A DNA stretch of 64,000 nt from Xenorhabdus poinarii G6 (GTDB taxonomy: Bacteria > Pseudomonadota > Gammaproteobacteria > Enterobacterales > Enterobacteriaceae). Where the stretch lies: NCBI RefSeq assembly GCF_000968175.1, contig NZ_FO704551.1, positions 1,984,001-2,048,000 on the forward strand, read 5' to 3'. The number at the start of each line of letters is the position of its first letter. The stretch's first letter is position 1. The notes under the pieces were generated by a model, which was given only the letters and a program-made list of their open reading frames with translations, was not told the DNA's origin and did no database searches. A program made the translations under genes and the position numbers. Positions 9,966 through 18,862 of this stretch are shown here, one piece after another.

Positions 9966-10745
9966 TTAAAACGGTGAGATATTCATAAAGAAACGTTGCA
10001 ACCAGCCCATATTCTGCGCTTCGTTGATATAGCCATCACCAACATACTCAATGCGGGCATCTGCAACCTGGTTGGAACTCACTGTATTGTTACCCGTGAT
10101 CGTCCTCGGGTTCACCACGCCAGAGAAACGAATAAATTCCGTTCCCTGATTGATAGCAATCTGCTTTTCTCCCACCACATGCAGGTTGCCGTTTGCCAGC
10201 AGCTTATTCACGGTCACGGTGATCGTGCCCTTGAAGGTATTGTTGGCATTCGCTCCACCTTTACCGCCAAACTCATTATTGCCTTCCATGCCTAAATCCG
10301 TTTTGCTCCCCCCTATCAGTCCCTGCAAGAAACGCGGGGTCAACGTAGCGGTAAAACCGGTTGTTCCATTGCGGCTGGCATTAGCTGAGGAGTTTTTGCT
10401 CGCACTGACGTTCTCTTGCAAGATAATGGTCAGCGTATCACCAATATTGCGCGGACGGCGGTCTTCAAACAGCGGTTGATAACCGTAATAGACTGGCTGG
10501 ACAACTTGAAAAATAGAACCGTTTGGCATCGGCGTAGACGCTTCGGCAGGTTTTGCCGTTGTCTGCCCTTGCACCAGCGGTTTGTGCGGTATATAAGCAC
10601 ACCCCCCGAGTGTCAGTGTCGATAATGCGAGTACCGCCACAGATATACTGATACGCCACTTCTTTCTCTGGTTTTTCCGTAAACCAGTGGAGCCATAAAC
10701 TACATGGTTTTTAGCATGGCTTTCGGCAACGGGCATGGTATCCAT
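9966..10745 (-). CDS. flgH: Flagellar L-ring lipoprotein FlgH
   Basis: Outer-membrane L-ring lipoprotein, 259 residues. The lipobox L-T-L-G-G-C puts the acylated Cys near residue 49, so a long polar n-region (about 30 residues) precedes the signal helix; no closer ATG, GTG or TTG is available after codon 4, so the extension looks real. The mature part has [16 protein letters not shown] and ends G-W-L-Q-R-F-F-M-N. It lies between flgG and flgI. Confidence 0.95.
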   Translation of the reverse strand: MDTMPVAESHAKNHVVYGSTGLRKNQRKKWRISISVAVLALSTLTLGGCAYIPHKPLVQGQTTAKPAEASTPMPNGSIFQVVQPVYYGYQPLFEDRRPRNIGDTLTIILQENVSASKNSSANASRNGTTGFTATLTPRFLQGLIGGSKTDLGMEGNNEFGGKGGANANNTFKGTITVTVNKLLANGNLHVVGEKQIAINQGTEFIRFSGVVNPRTITGNNTVSSNQVADARIEYVGDGYINEAQNMGWLQRFFMNISPF

Positions 10746-10830
10746 CTTCTATGCTCTTAAGTTTATCGTAGAGAATAGCGGAGGCGCGTTTTCCTCCACT
10801 ATTTATGGTTAGGTTATAATGATGATTAGG

Positions 10831-11613
10831 TTATAACTGAGTCAGTTTTTGTAGCATCTGATCAGAGGTCGATACAGCTTTACTGTTGATTTCATAAGCT
10901 CGCTGAACCTGGATCATATTGACCAGTTCTTCGGCCACGTTCACGTTAGATGTCTCAACATAACCTTGATAGAGTAGCCCGGCACCATTGATGCCCGGTG
11001 CGTTTTCCACCGGAACGCCGGAACTGTTGGTTTCCAGATACAGGTTTTCACCAACGCTTTCTAAACCGCTTTCGTTAATGAATGTCGTCAGTGTCAATTG
11101 CCCCACCTGCTGAGGTGCACTTTGCCCCTGGATGTTCACGCTGACGATCCCGTCACGGGCAATGTTTATTTTGGTCGCATTGTCTGGAATGATGATCGCA
11201 GGGGCGACCTGAAACCCTCCGGCAGTGACCATCTGACCATTTTGATCTACCTGGAATGAACCATCACGGGTATAGCCCATAGTGCCATCAGGCATCTGGA
11301 TTTGGAAAAAGCCCTGCCCTTTGATCGCCATATCTTTAACATTGTTGGTCTGTGCCAGATTACCCTGACTATGCAGACGCTCAGTCGCAACCGGACGAAC
11401 CCCCGTTCCCACCTGCAAACCTGATGGCAAATTAGTCTGTTCAGACGACATGGCCCCCGGCTGGCGTTCCGTCTGATAGAGTAAATCTTCAAATACTGCA
11501 CGCTGGCGTTTAAAACCATTGGTATTGACGTTTGCCAGATTGTTGGCAATCACATCCATATTTGTTTGCTGGGCATCCAGCCCAGTCTTGGCAATCCATA
11601 AAGATCGGATCAT
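10831..11613 (-). CDS. flgG: Flagellar distal rod protein FlgG
   Basis: Distal rod subunit, 260 residues as in E. coli. N-terminal helix [16 protein letters not shown], the [14 protein letters not shown] rod motif, and C-terminal [18 protein letters not shown] are all present. The 85-bp gap to flgH is slightly longer than the other flg spacings. Confidence 0.98.
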   Translation of the reverse strand: MIRSLWIAKTGLDAQQTNMDVIANNLANVNTNGFKRQRAVFEDLLYQTERQPGAMSSEQTNLPSGLQVGTGVRPVATERLHSQGNLAQTNNVKDMAIKGQGFFQIQMPDGTMGYTRDGSFQVDQNGQMVTAGGFQVAPAIIIPDNATKINIARDGIVSVNIQGQSAPQQVGQLTLTTFINESGLESVGENLYLETNSSGVPVENAPGINGAGLLYQGYVETSNVNVAEELVNMIQVQRAYEINSKAVSTSDQMLQKLTQL

Positions 11614-11634
11614 GAATTTATCCCCCGTCCCCGA

Positions 11635-12390
11635 TTAGCTCATCGCCAGTATCTGATTAGCCCGCTGGGCATTTTCATCAGAACTGTGTATGACTTTCAT
11701 CTGCATCTCAAAACGACGCGCGTTAGCGATCATATTCACCATGCTTTCCACCGGATTAACATTACTGCCTTCCAGTACCCCCGGCATGATTTTCACTTCT
11801 GGGCTGGCCGCCAGCTCATTGCCTACCTGTTCCTGCGCCTGTGGCGTCAGATGAAACAGGCCATCATCCCCCCGCACCACTTGGTTGGCTTCCGGTTTGA
11901 CAATTTTCAATTTGCCAACCTGCCCTAACAAGGTTGGGGGATCACTGGCAATCAGGGCAGAGATAGCACCATCGGCAGCCAGCGTCAGCTCGGCCTGTGG
12001 CGGAACATCAATCGGCCCGTTTTCCCCCATCAACAGGCGCCCCTGCACCATGAGTTGCCCTTCGGGTGAGATCTGAATGCTGCCGTTGCGGGTATAAGCT
12101 TCTGCCCCGTCGTCAAGCTGGACCGCCAAAAAGCCGCCTTGCCCGACGGCTACATCCAACGGGCGGGCGGTATAATTCATCGGTCCCTGACGGCTATCCA
12201 TACCAGGAGTTGAAGCCACTGTCAGTGTTCGCGTTGGCAGGGTTTCACCTGCAATCGGTACGGCACGCAATGCCGCAAGCTGTGCCTTGAAGCCCGGGGT
12301 TGACGCATTCGCCAGATTGTTGGCTGTCACCGCCTGCTGTTCCAGCGTTTGGCGCGCAGCCCCCATTGCGGTATAAATGACGTGATCCAT
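11635..12390 (-). CDS. flgF: Flagellar proximal rod protein FlgF
   Basis: Rod subunit of 251 residues with the shared rod/hook architecture: M-D-H-V-I-Y-T-A-M-G-A-A-R at the start, A-N-N-L-A-N-A-S-T-P-G-F-K, and a C-terminal V-E-S-M-V-N-M-I-A-N-A-R-R-F-E-M-Q. It is flanked by flgE and flgG with about 20-bp gaps, as part of the flgB-J operon. Confidence 0.97.
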   Translation of the reverse strand: MDHVIYTAMGAARQTLEQQAVTANNLANASTPGFKAQLAALRAVPIAGETLPTRTLTVASTPGMDSRQGPMNYTARPLDVAVGQGGFLAVQLDDGAEAYTRNGSIQISPEGQLMVQGRLLMGENGPIDVPPQAELTLAADGAISALIASDPPTLLGQVGKLKIVKPEANQVVRGDDGLFHLTPQAQEQVGNELAASPEVKIMPGVLEGSNVNPVESMVNMIANARRFEMQMKVIHSSDENAQRANQILAMS

Positions 12391-12411
12391 AAAGCTATCC
12401 GCCTGAAGCTA

Positions 12412-13608
12412 TTAACGCATACTGACCAGCGTTTGCAGAATTTGATCCTGCGTCTTGATGGTCTGAGCGTTGGATTGATAGTTACGCTGAGCAACAATCA
12501 TGCTGACCAGCTCTTGGCTCATATCGACGTTTGATGATTCCAGTGCACCGCTGTACAACTTACCTAAATTGCCTGAACCTGCGAGACCTATAACCGGGCT
12601 ACCAGAAGCACCGGATTCTGTCCAAGTATTATCACCTTGTGCAACCAAGCCTTCAGGATTAGAGAAGTTTGCCAGTACAACCTGACCCAGGGCCAGTGTC
12701 TGACTGTTAGAATAAATGCCGTAAATTTTGCCATCATTATCGACACGATACTTGGTGAAATGACCAGTCCCATAACCATCTTGTTTTGGCGGAGAGATAG
12801 CGCTTTGAGCAATATTCTGCTGTTTGCTACCATTGAGTTCAATATTGATTGTCGCAGGGTCTGAGCCATTTAAAGCGGGTACATTAAATTTAAATGGTAG
12901 AATATTTGCCATTTGACCACTGGAACTGAAAGTTATCTCGCCCAATTCCTCAGGTGTCGCACCCGCAACAGACCTATCCAGCGCATGAGCTTTCCATTTG
13001 TTATTGTCTGTTTTAACAAAAAACACATTGATATCATGCTGATTCCCCAAGCTATCAAATACCTGAAGCGGAGCACTAAAGTTAAATGTCTCTTTCTTCT
13101 CTGGATTAAATGCTGCGGTGATAGCTGTCTCCATTGAATTCAGATTAGCTTTCAGTTTGATTTCCGTCGTTGCTTTTGCATCCAACATATCGGTTGGAAT
13201 CGAAATCGGCCCGACTGATCCGCCCTGCTGAATTTCACCGTTCACTGCCGGATAACCTGTCAGCTTCATATTCTGCATATTGATCAGGTTACGATCTGCA
13301 TCCATCTGGAACTGACCGTTACGGGAATAGGCGATATTGCCGTTGGAATCCTGCATGCGGAAAAAACCGCCTTGCGTGATAGCGATGTCCAATTGGCGGT
13401 TAGTTGTAGTCGTTGAGCCATCTTTAAAGTTATTAACCAGACCAGAAACCTTAACACCCAAGCCCACATCTGACCCACTGAAAACGTCCGCAAAAGCAAC
13501 TGAACTGGATTTAAAACCAAATGTCGCTGAGTTAGCAATGTTATTACCGATAACATCTAAGTTGCTCGCTGCGGCATTCAAGCCACTGACTGCTTGTGAA
13601 AAAGACAT
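12412..13608 (-). CDS. flgE: Flagellar hook protein FlgE
   Basis: Hook subunit, 398 residues, close to the 402 of E. coli. N-terminus M-S-F-S-Q-A-V-S-G-L-N-A-A-A-S-N-L-D-V-I-G-N-N-I-A-N-S; C-terminus S-Q-E-L-V-S-M-I-V-A-Q-R-N-Y-Q-S-N-A-Q-T. The central part is more variable. Export depends on FlhBA-FliPQR and on the FlgD hook cap encoded just upstream. Confidence 0.98.
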   Translation of the reverse strand: MSFSQAVSGLNAAASNLDVIGNNIANSATFGFKSSSVAFADVFSGSDVGLGVKVSGLVNNFKDGSTTTTNRQLDIAITQGGFFRMQDSNGNIAYSRNGQFQMDADRNLINMQNMKLTGYPAVNGEIQQGGSVGPISIPTDMLDAKATTEIKLKANLNSMETAITAAFNPEKKETFNFSAPLQVFDSLGNQHDINVFFVKTDNNKWKAHALDRSVAGATPEELGEITFSSSGQMANILPFKFNVPALNGSDPATINIELNGSKQQNIAQSAISPPKQDGYGTGHFTKYRVDNDGKIYGIYSNSQTLALGQVVLANFSNPEGLVAQGDNTWTESGASGSPVIGLAGSGNLGKLYSGALESSNVDMSQELVSMIVAQRNYQSNAQTIKTQDQILQTLVSMR

Positions 13609-13623
13609 ATGTCCTCCGTTTAA

Positions 13624-14319
13624 TTAAAGAATCTGACGAACTTGATCCATGGTTACCGTGCCCGCCAGCCCTAAATCTAATTTAGTGCCATCCTCACCCC
13701 GCGTAACACCCTCCACCACGGCATAAACCAGCGGAACTGTCACGATAGCTTGATTCTGATAACTTGCGGAAACCGTGAAATAATAGGCACCGTCTGCCAC
13801 GTCTTTGCCATCTGTGTCTTTGCCATCCCATTTGAAACTCTGGACTCCCGGATTAAACTGACCAAGATCCAGTTCCCGCACGACCATGCCACTCTTATCT
13901 TTGACGGTAACTTTCACTTGATCGGCGGGTCGGGTCAATTCAAAGCCAAATGACGTGATACTGATCGCTTTTTCTTCGTTAGTGCCCACTAAAATTTTAT
14001 CGCCGGGGATCATGACACCGTGGTTAATCAGCAAGGTTGTCTGCATGGCTTGATTGTGCTCCATCTGCCCGACAACCGTGCCCAGTGTTTTATTGAGTTT
14101 TTCAATCCCTTCAACGGTACTAATCTGGGCAATTTGCGAGGTTAACTCATTGTTTTGCATTGGATTGGTGGGATCTTGATTCTTCAGTTGGGCGACCAAT
14201 ATATTCAGAAAGTTACCTTTAATATCGTCACTGCTTTGGGGCTTCATTTTCGTTGCGGAAGCAAGCTCGCCTACCGTGGTATTATCCAACGATTCATTGA
14301 TTGAAGTGGTCACTGCCAT
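13624..14319 (-). CDS. flgD: Flagellar hook cap / assembly protein FlgD
   Basis: Scaffold at the hook tip that guides FlgE polymerisation; 231 residues. The conserved N-terminal signature F-L-N-I-L-V-A-Q-L-K-N-Q-D-P-T-N-P-M and the following E-L-T-S-Q-I-A-Q-I-S-T-V-E-G-I are seen. A FlgD Ig-like and Tudor-like C-terminal part contains the F-x-W-D-G-K-D-T-D-G repeat. Confidence 0.97.
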   Translation of the reverse strand: MAVTTSINESLDNTTVGELASATKMKPQSSDDIKGNFLNILVAQLKNQDPTNPMQNNELTSQIAQISTVEGIEKLNKTLGTVVGQMEHNQAMQTTLLINHGVMIPGDKILVGTNEEKAISITSFGFELTRPADQVKVTVKDKSGMVVRELDLGQFNPGVQSFKWDGKDTDGKDVADGAYYFTVSASYQNQAIVTVPLVYAVVEGVTRGEDGTKLDLGLAGTVTMDQVRQIL

Positions 14320-14332
14320 AATGAAATTCCTG

Positions 14333-14737
14333 CTACTGACCCAGCGTCAGCGTTTTTAACATAATGGACTTCGTTGTATTCAATACTTCAACGTTCGCCT
14401 GATAACTGCGTGAAGCAGAGATGGTGTTGACCATTTCCCCGACAACATCCACATTCGGCATACGCACATACCCTTTTTCATCGGCTAAGGGATTACCCGG
14501 CTGATATTCAAGACGGAAAGGGGTAGGGTCATCGACCACTTCGCTGACACGAACGCCGCCAATTTCCTGCCCTGCGGGGGCAGCAACACGGAAAACCACT
14601 TGCTTGGCGCGGTAAGGTTCTCCATCCGGCCCGACAAGGCTATCGGCATTCGCCATATTGCTGGCGCTGACGTTCAGTCGCTGTGACTGAGCAGAAAGCG
14701 CAGAGCTGGCAATATCAAAAATACTGAGTAGAGACAT
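14333..14737 (-). CDS. flgC: Flagellar proximal rod protein FlgC
   Basis: Small rod protein, 134 residues, starting [18 protein letters not shown] with A-S-N-M-A-N-A-D-S and the C-terminal [19 protein letters not shown]. It follows flgB by 5 bp. Confidence 0.98.
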   Translation of the reverse strand: MSLLSIFDIASSALSAQSQRLNVSASNMANADSLVGPDGEPYRAKQVVFRVAAPAGQEIGGVRVSEVVDDPTPFRLEYQPGNPLADEKGYVRMPNVDVVGEMVNTISASRSYQANVEVLNTTKSIMLKTLTLGQ

Positions 14738-14742
14738 TTCCG

Positions 14743-15159
14743 TTATCCTTGTGACTGTAGAACCGACATCATGCTTTTGATCTGCGTATTCGTCATCGTC
14801 AGTTCGGCCTGGTACTTCAAGCTGTTATCTGCAAAATTGCTGCGTTCTATATCCATGTCAACGGTGTTTCCATCCATCGCAGTCTGATACGGCACCCGAT
14901 ACAGCAAATCCACTTCCAGACGTTTCTGAGGCTGGACAGGAATATGCCGATCAGAAGTCAGAGTTAGCCCAATTCCATTTCCCGTTACACGACCCTGTGC
15001 CATGACTTTTTTCAGTTGAGCCGCAAAATCGATATCTCGCGCCTGATAACCAGGGGTATCCGCATTGGCAATGTTAGCAGACAAAATTTCCTGTCGCTGG
15101 TTGCGGAGTGCCAGTGCTTCTTGTCGAAATTGAAAAGCGGCATCTAATTTATCGAGCAT
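14743..15159 (-). CDS. flgB: Flagellar proximal rod protein FlgB
   Basis: First gene of the flgBCDEFGHIJ operon; 138 residues with [19 protein letters not shown] near the N-terminus and the C-terminal [13 protein letters not shown]. It is divergent from flgA across about 215 bp. By analogy with enterobacteria that gap should hold FlhDC-dependent class 2 promoters, though I could not define a FlhDC box by eye. Confidence 0.97.
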   Translation of the reverse strand: MLDKLDAAFQFRQEALALRNQRQEILSANIANADTPGYQARDIDFAAQLKKVMAQGRVTGNGIGLTLTSDRHIPVQPQKRLEVDLLYRVPYQTAMDGNTVDMDIERSNFADNSLKYQAELTMTNTQIKSMMSVLQSQG

Positions 15160-15375
15160 ATTCCTCCCTCGAATTTGTTCATGAAATTGGCTGGGTATAA
15201 GCTCCAGGCAGCTAACAGAATAAACGCAGAAAAAAAAGGTGATTCGAAGAATAGAAACAAATTGAATTGCTATTTATCCCATTAACGAATAATCAATCGC
15301 GCTAGACTATTCACATCCAATAGGTGCTGACTATTTTTTGAAATCATGCTTTGCTGACCGGAGTAAGGAAGTAAC

Positions 15376-16047
15376 ATGCCGACGTTAAAATTTATCGGGT
15401 TATTGGCTTTTTTCCTTAATCTCTTCTTTAGCAGTTCTCTGGCATGGGGGAACCCATTACCGCCATTGATCACCGACTATTTCAAGCAAATCCATCACGC
15501 CGCGGAGCATAAAGTCTTCGTGGAAATCAAAACACCAGAACGACAATGGCCGACGTGTGAATTGCCCGAAATACAACCCTTAATGGGTAACAAAAATTGG
15601 GGTAATCTTTCTGTCCCTGTCACTTGCGGTCAACAACGCCGTTTTATTCAGGTTTACGTGAATGTTATCGGTCCTTACCTGGTTTCTAAACGCGCTATTC
15701 ACCGTCATTCGCTGCTGACAGAACAAGATATTCAAGTAAAAACCGGGGCGTTAGATAAATTGCCAAACAACCTCATCCGTAACAGACAGGCCATACAAAA
15801 TGGCATTGCGGTTCGCAATATCTCTGCCGGACAATTCATCACACGCAACCTGATCCGACGACCATGGGTGATTACCGCGGGACAAAAAGTGGTCGTCACC
15901 GTTGATGGACACCATTTTCAGGTTCATTATGAAGGAAAAGCGATCAACAACGCCGCCAGTTTTGATAATATCCGTGTCCGTCTGAATTCCGGGCAAGTTA
16001 TTACTGGTGAAGCCCAAGAAAACGGCAGTGTAAAAATGGTGTTATAG
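15376..16047 (+). CDS. flgA: Flagellar P-ring chaperone FlgA
   Basis: Periplasmic protein needed for P-ring assembly by FlgI. 223 residues: a signal peptide of about 25 residues (cleavage near L-A-W-G-N), then SAF-type domains with R-A-I-H-R-H-S-L-L-T-E-Q-D-I and the C-terminal V-R-L-N-S-G-Q-V-I-T-G-E. It is divergent from flgB and followed by flgMN. Confidence 0.95.
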   Translation: MPTLKFIGLLAFFLNLFFSSSLAWGNPLPPLITDYFKQIHHAAEHKVFVEIKTPERQWPTCELPEIQPLMGNKNWGNLSVPVTCGQQRRFIQVYVNVIGPYLVSKRAIHRHSLLTEQDIQVKTGALDKLPNNLIRNRQAIQNGIAVRNISAGQFITRNLIRRPWVITAGQKVVVTVDGHHFQVHYEGKAINNAASFDNIRVRLNSGQVITGEAQENGSVKMVL

Positions 16048-16052
16048 ATGGC

Positions 16053-16079
16053 TAAAGTTTTATGCCTGTACGCCGATAT
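16053..16079 (+). promoter_or_regulatory. FliA (sigma-28) promoter of flgMN
   Basis: TAAAGTTT (perfect -35), 11 bp, then GCCGATAT (one mismatch to GCCGATAA). It begins 5 bp after the flgA stop and about 90 bp before flgM. This gives late expression of the anti-sigma factor, as in Salmonella. Confidence 0.92.
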
Positions 16080-16168
16080 AACAAACAGACCATGATTTAC
16101 AGGCATGCCAGCAGTAATCGCCTGCTACCCAAGACTAATAAACAATGCCTGATTAAAGGATTACGATT

Positions 16169-16468
16169 ATGAGTATTGAACGCACTCAACCTCTACTGGC
16201 TATTGCCGCGTTACAACAACGCAATGCCAATGAAGGTGCTCAAAGCACTCGCAGGACTGTAGCGGTCGCTGAAAAAAGCGCGGATACACAAGTCAAGCTG
16301 AGCGAAGCGCAGAAAAAGCTCGTTCAGCCAAGCAGTCAGGATATTAATATCCAGAAAATACAACAATTAAGAGAAGCCATTGCAAAGGGAACCCTGACGA
16401 TGGACAGCGGTAAAATTGCTGATGCCCTATTCAGGGAGGCCCTTGAAAACATGGAATATGATAAATAA
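16169..16468 (+). CDS. flgM: Anti-sigma-28 factor FlgM
   Basis: FlgM binds FliA until the hook is finished and is then exported. 99 residues, starting M-S-I-E-R-T-Q-P-L and ending in the conserved FliA-binding helices (I-Q-Q-L-R-E-A-I-A-K-G-T-L-T-M-D-S-G-K-I-A-D-A-L). The middle is polar and disordered-like, as expected. It is transcribed with flgN, 26 bp downstream, from a sigma-28 promoter. Confidence 0.96.
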   Translation: MSIERTQPLLAIAALQQRNANEGAQSTRRTVAVAEKSADTQVKLSEAQKKLVQPSSQDINIQKIQQLREAIAKGTLTMDSGKIADALFREALENMEYDK

Positions 16469-16494
16469 ACCATTAAAATCATAAAGAGCCATAG

Positions 16495-16935
16495 ATGAAA
16501 GAACTTCAATTCGTACTGGAACAACAAAGTGCGCACTTAAATTCGCTTTCGCAAACGATGGCAGAAGAGCAGCGCATATTAAGCGGCGGCGTTATAGAAG
16601 CGAACCATTTAAATACACGTGACGGAAAAAAAACGTTTCTGCTTTCAGCCCTGGATCACGCAGAAAGAAAACGCCTGCAATTAAATGAAACGCTAAAAAT
16701 AAATACACCCTATGCTGACCATAAAAGACTGGCGGTATTATGGGAGCAAGTTAGTCAGTCTATTGAGCGTATCCGTGATTTAAATTCACATAACGGACTT
16801 TTACTGGATCAGCATATTGAATTGAACAGTAAAGCCATTGCTTTTCTAAAAAGTCACCACAGCCCTTCTCTTTATGGTGCAGACGGCCAGGCCCGTCATC
16901 ATTCAGCGCTATCAGGCCACAAAATCAGCGTTTGA
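16495..16935 (+). CDS. flgN: FlgK/FlgL export chaperone FlgN
   Basis: Cytoplasmic type III chaperone for the hook-associated proteins FlgK and FlgL. 146 residues, largely alpha-helical, with L-x-x-L-x-x-V-L-E-Q-Q-like N-terminal helix and the typical L-N-x-x-N-G-L-L-L-D-Q-H-I-E-L-N-S-K-A segment near the C-terminus. Its position after flgM supports the call. Confidence 0.93.
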   Translation: MKELQFVLEQQSAHLNSLSQTMAEEQRILSGGVIEANHLNTRDGKKTFLLSALDHAERKRLQLNETLKINTPYADHKRLAVLWEQVSQSIERIRDLNSHNGLLLDQHIELNSKAIAFLKSHHSPSLYGADGQARHHSALSGHKISV

Positions 16936-16966
16936 ATATTCACTTACTGCTTAAGCAGCGATCTTT

Positions 16967-17009
16967 ACAGACCTCTTGGTTTATCCATGATGATAAGGGG
17001 TCTGTTTCT
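16967..17009 (+). terminator. Probable terminator after flgMN
   Basis: ACAGACC at 16967-16973 pairs with GGTCTGT at 16999-17005, and an inner TTATC/GATAA stem extends the hairpin; TTTCT follows. The T tract is short, so termination may be partial. Confidence 0.55.
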
Positions 17010-17443
17010 GGGTATTGATATTTCTCTCACCCTGATAAAAATAAACCAAACGGCTACGTAGGCATGGAAATAGGTAACATCAAGACAAAAAACTGACGAA
17101 AATGTCACGCTTATTTACGCGTTGGATAAACAATGGTCTTTTATCGGCAACCAAAAACAACCCTACAGTCTTTGATATTCTTTTGATACAAAAAGAAAAC
17201 GAATCATCATTCATGTAAAAATGCTTCCCTTTAATTCTTCATATCTGCTTAATTGATAAATCCTATCAATATATTGTTGATCGATCGTTAATGCCGATAA
17301 TCTTATTGATCTTTTTTGATTCATAAGGTAAATTTTTTTCTGCGCACAGAAAACTGTGTCCGAAATTTTTTTGGTATAACGCTTTATTATCTTGCGTTAT
17401 ATATAATAAGTAGTTTTATATTATGATTATTATGGATATGTAA
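17010..17443. other. AT-rich gap before the fimbrial operon
   Basis: No gene is seen here. Two inverted repeats stand out: ATTGATA / TATCAAT at 17252-17270 and ATAACGC / GCGTTAT at 17376-17400, the second overlapping a plausible TATAAC -10. These may be regulator sites for the fimbrial promoter. An 18-bp near-duplicate (ATTRTTATGGATATGYAA) sits at the proposed pilin start. No recombinase gene or flanking long inverted repeats were found, so there is no support for a phase-variable switch. Confidence 0.4.
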
Positions 17444-18010
17444 ATGATTGTTATGGATATGCAAATAAAAAATATTTTGGTTTCATCTTTTATTGCTGCA
17501 ATATTGGTTTCAGTAAGTAGTATTTCTTATGCGGTCTCTTCGCCAACAACGGGGACAGTAGAATTCTCAGGGAGAATTATAGAATCCACCTGCACTGTTA
17601 ATAGTTCTGGCAACACGGTGGACATGGGGACATATCTCAAAAGCGAGATACAAAAATCGGGAGATCAACTGGCAGGAAGCAAAAGAGATTTTAAAATCAA
17701 ATTAACCGGGTGCCCTGTTGATAACTCTTCCCCTATTATGATGGACGTGACATTTTCCGGGAGTAGTAAGGATGCCAGGAATCAAAAGTTATTGGCATTA
17801 GATACATCTTCAAGTTCAAAAGGGATTGGGATCGGTATTTATGACAAAAGTGATGTACCGATAGATTTATCTTCCAAGTACTCATTCCCTGATGCAATTA
17901 CATCATCTGATATAGAAATCCCTTTAAAAGCGGCTTATGTATCTAATGGCGAAACAGCTCAGGCCGGAACGGCCAATGCCACACTGAGTTTTGAGATAAA
18001 TTACAAATAA
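17444..18010 (+). CDS. Fimbrial major subunit-like pilin
   Basis: Type 1/P-like pilin exported through the periplasm. The protein has up to 188 residues: a signal peptide ending near I-S-Y-A, then a pilin fold with G-T-V-E-F-S-G-R-I-I-E-S-T-C-T-V and a second Cys in L-T-G-C-P, which would form the usual disulphide, and the C-terminal A-T-L-S-F-E-I-N-Y-K donor strand with penultimate Tyr. The true start could be the ATG five codons in (MQIKN). It is the first gene of a pilin, chaperone, usher, adhesin operon. Confidence 0.88.
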   Translation: MIVMDMQIKNILVSSFIAAILVSVSSISYAVSSPTTGTVEFSGRIIESTCTVNSSGNTVDMGTYLKSEIQKSGDQLAGSKRDFKIKLTGCPVDNSSPIMMDVTFSGSSKDARNQKLLALDTSSSSKGIGIGIYDKSDVPIDLSSKYSFPDAITSSDIEIPLKAAYVSNGETAQAGTANATLSFEINYK

Positions 18011-18098
18011 AAATTAATTAGTTATAAATATTTGTGCCGCAGAGATATATTTATGTCTGCGGCCAGGCACTATTAACATCATAAATAGTCATGTAATA

Positions 18099-18806
18099 AT
18101 GAAAGATAAAATAAAAAAGATATTTACATCACATATGTTAACAAAAAAAACAATACTGATATTTTTATTGTTTTTTATATTTCCGTCCTGGGCGGGTGTA
18201 ACTATTGGTGGAACCCGTGTGATTTATCAGGGAAATAAAAAAGAAACTTCAATTTCAGTGAAAAACTCTGACGAAAACCGGCCTTATTTGATTCAGTCTT
18301 TTATCAGCACGGATTCGAAAGGAGAAAAAGCCCCTTTTATTGTGACGCCGCCACTATTTCGCCTGGATGCTGGCAAAGAAAATATTCTTCGTATTGTTCG
18401 TATCGGCGGTCATTTACCTGAGGATAGGGAATCAGTTTTTTACCTTAATGTGAAGTCTATTCCTTCCGTACAAGAAAACGAACAGAATACTTTATTGATT
18501 GCGGTGAAAACCCGAATCAAATTGTTTTATCGGCCTGAAGGTATTGAAGGGGATTCTGAAGAAGCTTATAAGACGCTGACATTTCGTCGCATCGGTCACC
18601 AACTTGAGGTCAGAAACCCCAGTCATTATTATGTAACCATCGGGCAGCTCAAAGTGGCCGGGCAAGTCCTGACAGGTACTGACATGATCCCGCCACAGGG
18701 TGTAGCGTATTTTGTCCTGCCATCTGCATCATCAGGTTTAATCAGCTGGAATAGCATTAACAGTCATGGTGGCGTAAGCAAAGAAGTTGTTAAAAATCTG
18801 CCTTAA
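18099..18806 (+). CDS. Periplasmic fimbrial chaperone (PapD/FimC family)
   Basis: Folds pilins by donor-strand complementation. 235 residues: N-terminal hydrophobic signal ending around S-W-A-G, G-G-T-R-V-I-Y with the conserved Arg, a long F1-G1 region with P-P-L-F-R-L-D-A-G-K-E-N-I-L-R-I, and V-F-Y-L-N-V-K-S-I-P carrying the conserved Lys. The short F1-G1 loop indicates an FGS-type chaperone. The gap to the usher gene is 56 bp. Confidence 0.93.
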   Translation: MKDKIKKIFTSHMLTKKTILIFLLFFIFPSWAGVTIGGTRVIYQGNKKETSISVKNSDENRPYLIQSFISTDSKGEKAPFIVTPPLFRLDAGKENILRIVRIGGHLPEDRESVFYLNVKSIPSVQENEQNTLLIAVKTRIKLFYRPEGIEGDSEEAYKTLTFRRIGHQLEVRNPSHYYVTIGQLKVAGQVLTGTDMIPPQGVAYFVLPSASSGLISWNSINSHGGVSKEVVKNLP

Positions 18807-18862
18807 AAAGAAAATAAAAAATTAAGCATTAAGGACAAAAAATCATATTTATTAAATATAGA

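Noticed and set aside
17293..17300. GCCGATAA resembling a sigma-28 -10 before the fimbrial operon
   Set aside because: No TAAAG-like -35 at 11 bp; likely chance.
17376..17400. Inverted repeat considered as an end of a phase-variable fimbrial switch
   Set aside because: No distant matching partner and no recombinase gene nearby.
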